Source: Bin75 sp965200435 (lineage in GTDB: Bacteria; Nitrospirota; Nitrospiria; Nitrospirales; UBA8639). Taken from it: DNA of 64,000 nucleotides. The translations under genes were made by a program, and so were the position numbers. Under the pieces are notes generated by a model. It worked only from the letters and a program-made list of their open reading frames with translations, did not search any database and was not told the DNA's origin. Location of the stretch: positions 806,001-870,000 of the forward strand of contig OZ241337.1 in assembly GCA_965200435.1 (NCBI GenBank). Direction: 5' to 3'. Within the stretch, counting starts at the first letter, position 1, and the number at the start of each line of letters is the position of its first letter. This document shows positions 61,496-64,000 of the stretch, one piece after another.

Positions 61496-61545
61496 TTGAC
61501 AATCCTTTCCCCCATGCTAAAGTTCTTCTTATATGGAAATATAAG
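61496..61545 (+). promoter_or_regulatory. Promoter and operator-like palindrome of the HTH-methyltransferase gene
   Basis: TTGACA (61496-61501) is followed 16 bp later by TAAAGT, a fair sigma-70 promoter. Just downstream CTTATAT-GGAA-ATATAAG (61528-61545) is a perfect 7-bp inverted repeat lying over the likely transcription start and 11 bp before the ATG. It is a candidate autoregulatory operator for the methyltransferase's own HTH domain. Confidence 0.6.
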
Positions 61546-61556
61546 GAAGTTAAGAG

Positions 61557-63122
61557 ATGATAAAGGAAGCTGCAGGAGATCATGAGATTCTTACTCGCGC
61601 CGAGGCTGCGGCTTTTATTCGCGTTAGTGAGAAGACGCTTGGGGAGATGGCGCGGACCCGACGGATTCCATCACAGAAGATAGGGAGGGAATGGCGCTTT
61701 TTGCGTAGCGCACTTGAAACCTGGCTGATTGGAAAAGGCGTTCGTGATGACAAGAGACTGATGGAGGCTGTCGTCCTCGAGCAACCGTTCGTCGCCGAAG
61801 CGGTGGTGCAATACGAATTACCGCTCTCGAACTTTGGCGATACGGCTTTTTCCGAGAATCACGACCGGACTCTGCATCGCTGGACCCCCTGGATCGCTGG
61901 ATTTTCCGGATCATTTGTCGCCGGGGTGCTCGAAGGTGTGAGACGTGATCGACGACGATTGCGGGTTTTGGATCCGTTTGCCGGCGTCGGCACCACGTTG
62001 ATCGAAGCCCTCAAATATGAATGCGATGCAACCGGATTTGAGATCAATCCGTATGCAGCGTTGGCCTGTCAGTCAAAGGCCCAAGCTGCTCACTACGATA
62101 CGGACATCCTAGCCGCGACGCTTGATCGCTTTGAAGAATACGGGGAGGAAAAACTGTCGTTTGACGAAAAGGCTGTGTCTCTTCCTCCCAAGGGTTTTTC
62201 AAGCCGTGTCCCGTTTTTTAGCCCGGAGGTGGAGCGACAAGTTCTGGTGTATCAGGATTTTATTGCGCAAGAAACGACGGATTGGGTCACAGACTTGTTT
62301 CAGGTGGCTTTCGGATCTGTCATGGTGAGTGTCTCGAACTATTCGTACGAACCGAGTCTTGGAACGCGGGCTGGGGCTGGAAAGCCCAACATCGACCATG
62401 CCGATGTATTCAGCATTGTGAAGCGCAAGCTGCGCGAGATGTACGAGGATATCGTCACATTCCAAAAGTGGATGAGCACACACAAGCGGATGCCGCAAGC
62501 AACGGTGCATCCCCTGTCGTATTTGGACCATGCCTCTCGGGTCAGACCGAACAGCGTCGACGTGCTCATTACCTCACCCCCGTATCTCAACAACTATCAT
62601 TATGTTCGCAACACGAGGCCACATCTGTTCTGGCTCGGGATGGTGCAGACCTCATCGGATCTGAAGACCATTGAACGCAAGAGCTTCGGTCAATTTTGGC
62701 AGACGGTTCGATCCGGACCGGAGGTTGCGTTACGACCATGCCTGCCCCGTTTAGCCGAACAACTCGAAGCCCTCAGGGCGCGCCACGCGGAGAGAGGTGC
62801 CTATGGCGGTCACGGGTGGGCGAACTACGCCGCGACCTACTTTAACGATTGTCAACTCTTTTGCGCTCTTACGCGAACCCGCATGCGGCCTGGAGGGAAG
62901 GTCGTCGTTGTCATCGGCAACAACATTCTGCAAGGCATAGAGTTTCAGACGGATAAGTTGTTTGCCGAGATTGCGGAACAAGAGGGATTTGAGATCGTCG
63001 CTCTGCATGAGGTACGCAAGAAGCGCACGGGTAACAGCATCGTGAACTCGTCGGTCAGGAACGGGAGGGTGACACAGCGGACGCGACTCTATGAAACCGC
63101 GGTTGAGCTTCGAGCGCCTTGA
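61557..63122 (+). CDS. DNA methyltransferase (m4C/m6A type) with N-terminal excisionase-like HTH
   Basis: The 521-residue protein has an N-terminal HTH_17-like domain (about 10-60: LTRAEAAAFIRVSEKTLGEM, then IGREWRFLRSALETWL). The methyltransferase has motif I VLDPFAGVGTTLIEALKY and catalytic motif IV LITSPPYLNNYHYV (SPPY, typical of amino-methyltransferases, often N4-cytosine). The C-terminal part (RPGGKVVVVIGNN) completes the fold. It faces an Eco29kI-like endonuclease gene and presumably protects the same site. The HTH could control its own promoter. Confidence 0.85.
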   Translation: MIKEAAGDHEILTRAEAAAFIRVSEKTLGEMARTRRIPSQKIGREWRFLRSALETWLIGKGVRDDKRLMEAVVLEQPFVAEAVVQYELPLSNFGDTAFSENHDRTLHRWTPWIAGFSGSFVAGVLEGVRRDRRRLRVLDPFAGVGTTLIEALKYECDATGFEINPYAALACQSKAQAAHYDTDILAATLDRFEEYGEEKLSFDEKAVSLPPKGFSSRVPFFSPEVERQVLVYQDFIAQETTDWVTDLFQVAFGSVMVSVSNYSYEPSLGTRAGAGKPNIDHADVFSIVKRKLREMYEDIVTFQKWMSTHKRMPQATVHPLSYLDHASRVRPNSVDVLITSPPYLNNYHYVRNTRPHLFWLGMVQTSSDLKTIERKSFGQFWQTVRSGPEVALRPCLPRLAEQLEALRARHAERGAYGGHGWANYAATYFNDCQLFCALTRTRMRPGGKVVVVIGNNILQGIEFQTDKLFAEIAEQEGFEIVALHEVRKKRTGNSIVNSSVRNGRVTQRTRLYETAVELRAP

Positions 63123-63129
63123 GTGATCG

Positions 63130-63711
63130 TTATCGCGCCTGTGTACCAATAAGTCGAACGACTTCCTCTGCCGTTTCCGCGGTCTTGAGTTTCGCCGCCC
63201 AAGGACGTCCCGGATGGACGATATCCCAGCGGGGACATCGCATAGCACGGCGGCCGCTCCCGGGAGGGTGATTGCCGAAGCCATCAATCACGGTGTTCCA
63301 CACCGGTCGGAAATGATCGATGAGAAACCGTTCCGCTAATGTGATCCATACCGGCACCACCACCAGATAGCGAGTCTGAAACTCGACTAAGTCGAGATTT
63401 TCGGCTTGTTCGATCGATTTGGCGTGATCGTGCAAGCGTCGATAGAGCTCGGCACTTGATTCGGAATCTCTTGGGCGACTGCCTTTTCTGGCGCCGGTTG
63501 GGCTGGCTTTGCCGACATAGATTAGTTCATGCAAATCCGATGAAGAAATGTGCGAATAGAAAGGCAGAGAGCCCGTATAATAGAGTGCATACACCCCGGA
63601 ACCAGAGAATTTCTCTGTCGGTGGAAGAGCGAAAGAAGCTGATTCCAAAAGAGCGGTTACGACACTGCGGGCTAGGCTTCCATAATCGAGCGGGTCGTAT
63701 GCTTTGGACAT
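63130..63711 (-). CDS. Eco29kI-like GIY-YIG restriction endonuclease
   Basis: ATG 63711 (MSKAYDPLDYGSLARSVVTA); the longer frame to 63849 lacks similarity. In 193 residues the GIY-YIG core reads GSGVYALYYTGSLPF and ELIYVGKASPTGARKGSRP, with TLAERFLIDHFRPVWN (Glu) and the family end GFGNHPPGSGRR. These match the Eco29kI group, whose prototype cuts CCGCGG. It converges on the methyltransferase gene with 7 bp between stops. The recognition site here is unverified. Confidence 0.83.
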   Translation of the reverse strand: MSKAYDPLDYGSLARSVVTALLESASFALPPTEKFSGSGVYALYYTGSLPFYSHISSSDLHELIYVGKASPTGARKGSRPRDSESSAELYRRLHDHAKSIEQAENLDLVEFQTRYLVVVPVWITLAERFLIDHFRPVWNTVIDGFGNHPPGSGRRAMRCPRWDIVHPGRPWAAKLKTAETAEEVVRLIGTQAR

Positions 63712-63880
63712 TGTCGTTCTGATAAGCAGGAGTTGGAATCGCGTGAAAGAGAAGGTGAACTTGACAAAAACGGCATCCAGGGTTCGCAAGAATGTCAAAC
63801 AATGCCTCGGCACACAGAATGACCATCTTGCCTCATGACCGGCGCGCAAATCTCTCTCTCGGCTACAAATCCGGAATTTC

Positions 63881-63910
63881 TTGACAGGACGTAAACGGCT
63901 CCTCTAGCAT
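63881..63910 (+). promoter_or_regulatory. Promoter of tRNA-Val
   Basis: TTGACA (63881-63886) and TAGCAT (63905-63910) are 18 bp apart, and the -10 box is 14 bp before the tRNA 5' end, the expected layout of a sigma-70 tRNA promoter. Confidence 0.65.
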
Positions 63911-63924
63911 ATTTCGCTTGTGAT

Positions 63925-63999
63925 AGGCGCGTAGCTCAGGGGGAGAGCGCTACCTTGACACGGTAGAGGTCGGCGGTTCAATACCGCCCGCGCCTACCA
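63925..63999 (+). tRNA. tRNA-Val (anticodon GAC), CCA encoded
   Basis: The 75-nt cloverleaf: acceptor stem AGGCGCG/CGCGCCT, D-arm GCTC-AGGGGGA-GAGC, anticodon stem CTACC/GGTAG around the loop TTGACAC (anticodon GAC), T-arm GGCGG-TTCAATA-CCGCC, discriminator A and encoded CCA. The window ends one base later. Confidence 0.95.
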
Positions 64000-64000
64000 C

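Overview
The window is a roughly 57% GC chromosomal segment of a Gram-negative bacterium (LolA, SurA-type chaperone, surface lipoprotein). A nearly complete System I cytochrome c maturation operon, a succinate dehydrogenase with an HdrB-like third subunit, and dense short palindromic intergenic repeats suggest a Nitrospira-like member of Nitrospirota. That assignment is inference, not proof. The window ends in a tRNA-Val(GAC). No rRNA or CRISPR array is seen.

Layout. 1-7506: ccmA(partial)-B-C-[OB-fold/CcmD fusion]-[DUF559 gene inside repeats]-E-F-G-H-I, the haem delivery and ligation machinery for c-type cytochromes. 7690-10331 (minus): four-gene membrane operon (unknown protein, TPM-domain protein, LemA, CopD-like). 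10484-11858: remnant of an IS481-type element and a nucleoside-deoxyribosyltransferase-like/ATP-cone protein. 12104-16241: CBS protein and sdhA-B-E, with a 142-bp MITE-like element between sdhA and sdhB. 16393-24900: first accessory region, with an AAA15 ATPase/TOPRIM pair (RloAB/AbiL/PARIS-like), one intact and one deleted IS481-type element, a DUF2971-like protein, a TbpB-like lipoprotein, a decayed DUF1640 gene, and a HigA-like/helicase-remnant/AbiJ-like cluster. 25231-27482: haem-oxygenase-like diiron protein plus a methyltransferase with a PqqD-like N-terminus. 27484-45544: housekeeping genes (ppx/gppA, recG, rpmB, msrB, gph, lolA, ftsK, rsmA, fmt, yebC, ruvA, surA-like, mfd). 45643-57720: second accessory region, a defence island with type I restriction-modification (hsdR-M-S) split by a vapBC pair, a 1351-aa HTH-nuclease-repeat protein, and a divergent XRE-ImmA/IrrE gene followed by a truncated PIN gene. 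57767-61118: metallo-beta-lactamase-fold hydrolase, SLC13 transporter and Fis-type regulator. 61557-63711: HTH-fused DNA methyltransferase facing an Eco29kI-like GIY-YIG endonuclease, next to the tRNA.

The strongest candidates for undescribed biology are: the giant HigA-HTH/PD-(D/E)xK/helical protein with its operator-rich divergent promoter region; the deoxyribosyltransferase-like/ATP-cone fusion that appears to lack the catalytic Glu; the diiron-oxidase/PqqD-methyltransferase pair; and palindromic repeats inserted in one reading phase into recG and ftsK, recalling Rickettsia palindromic elements. All functional statements rest on motif recognition by eye; no database search was run.
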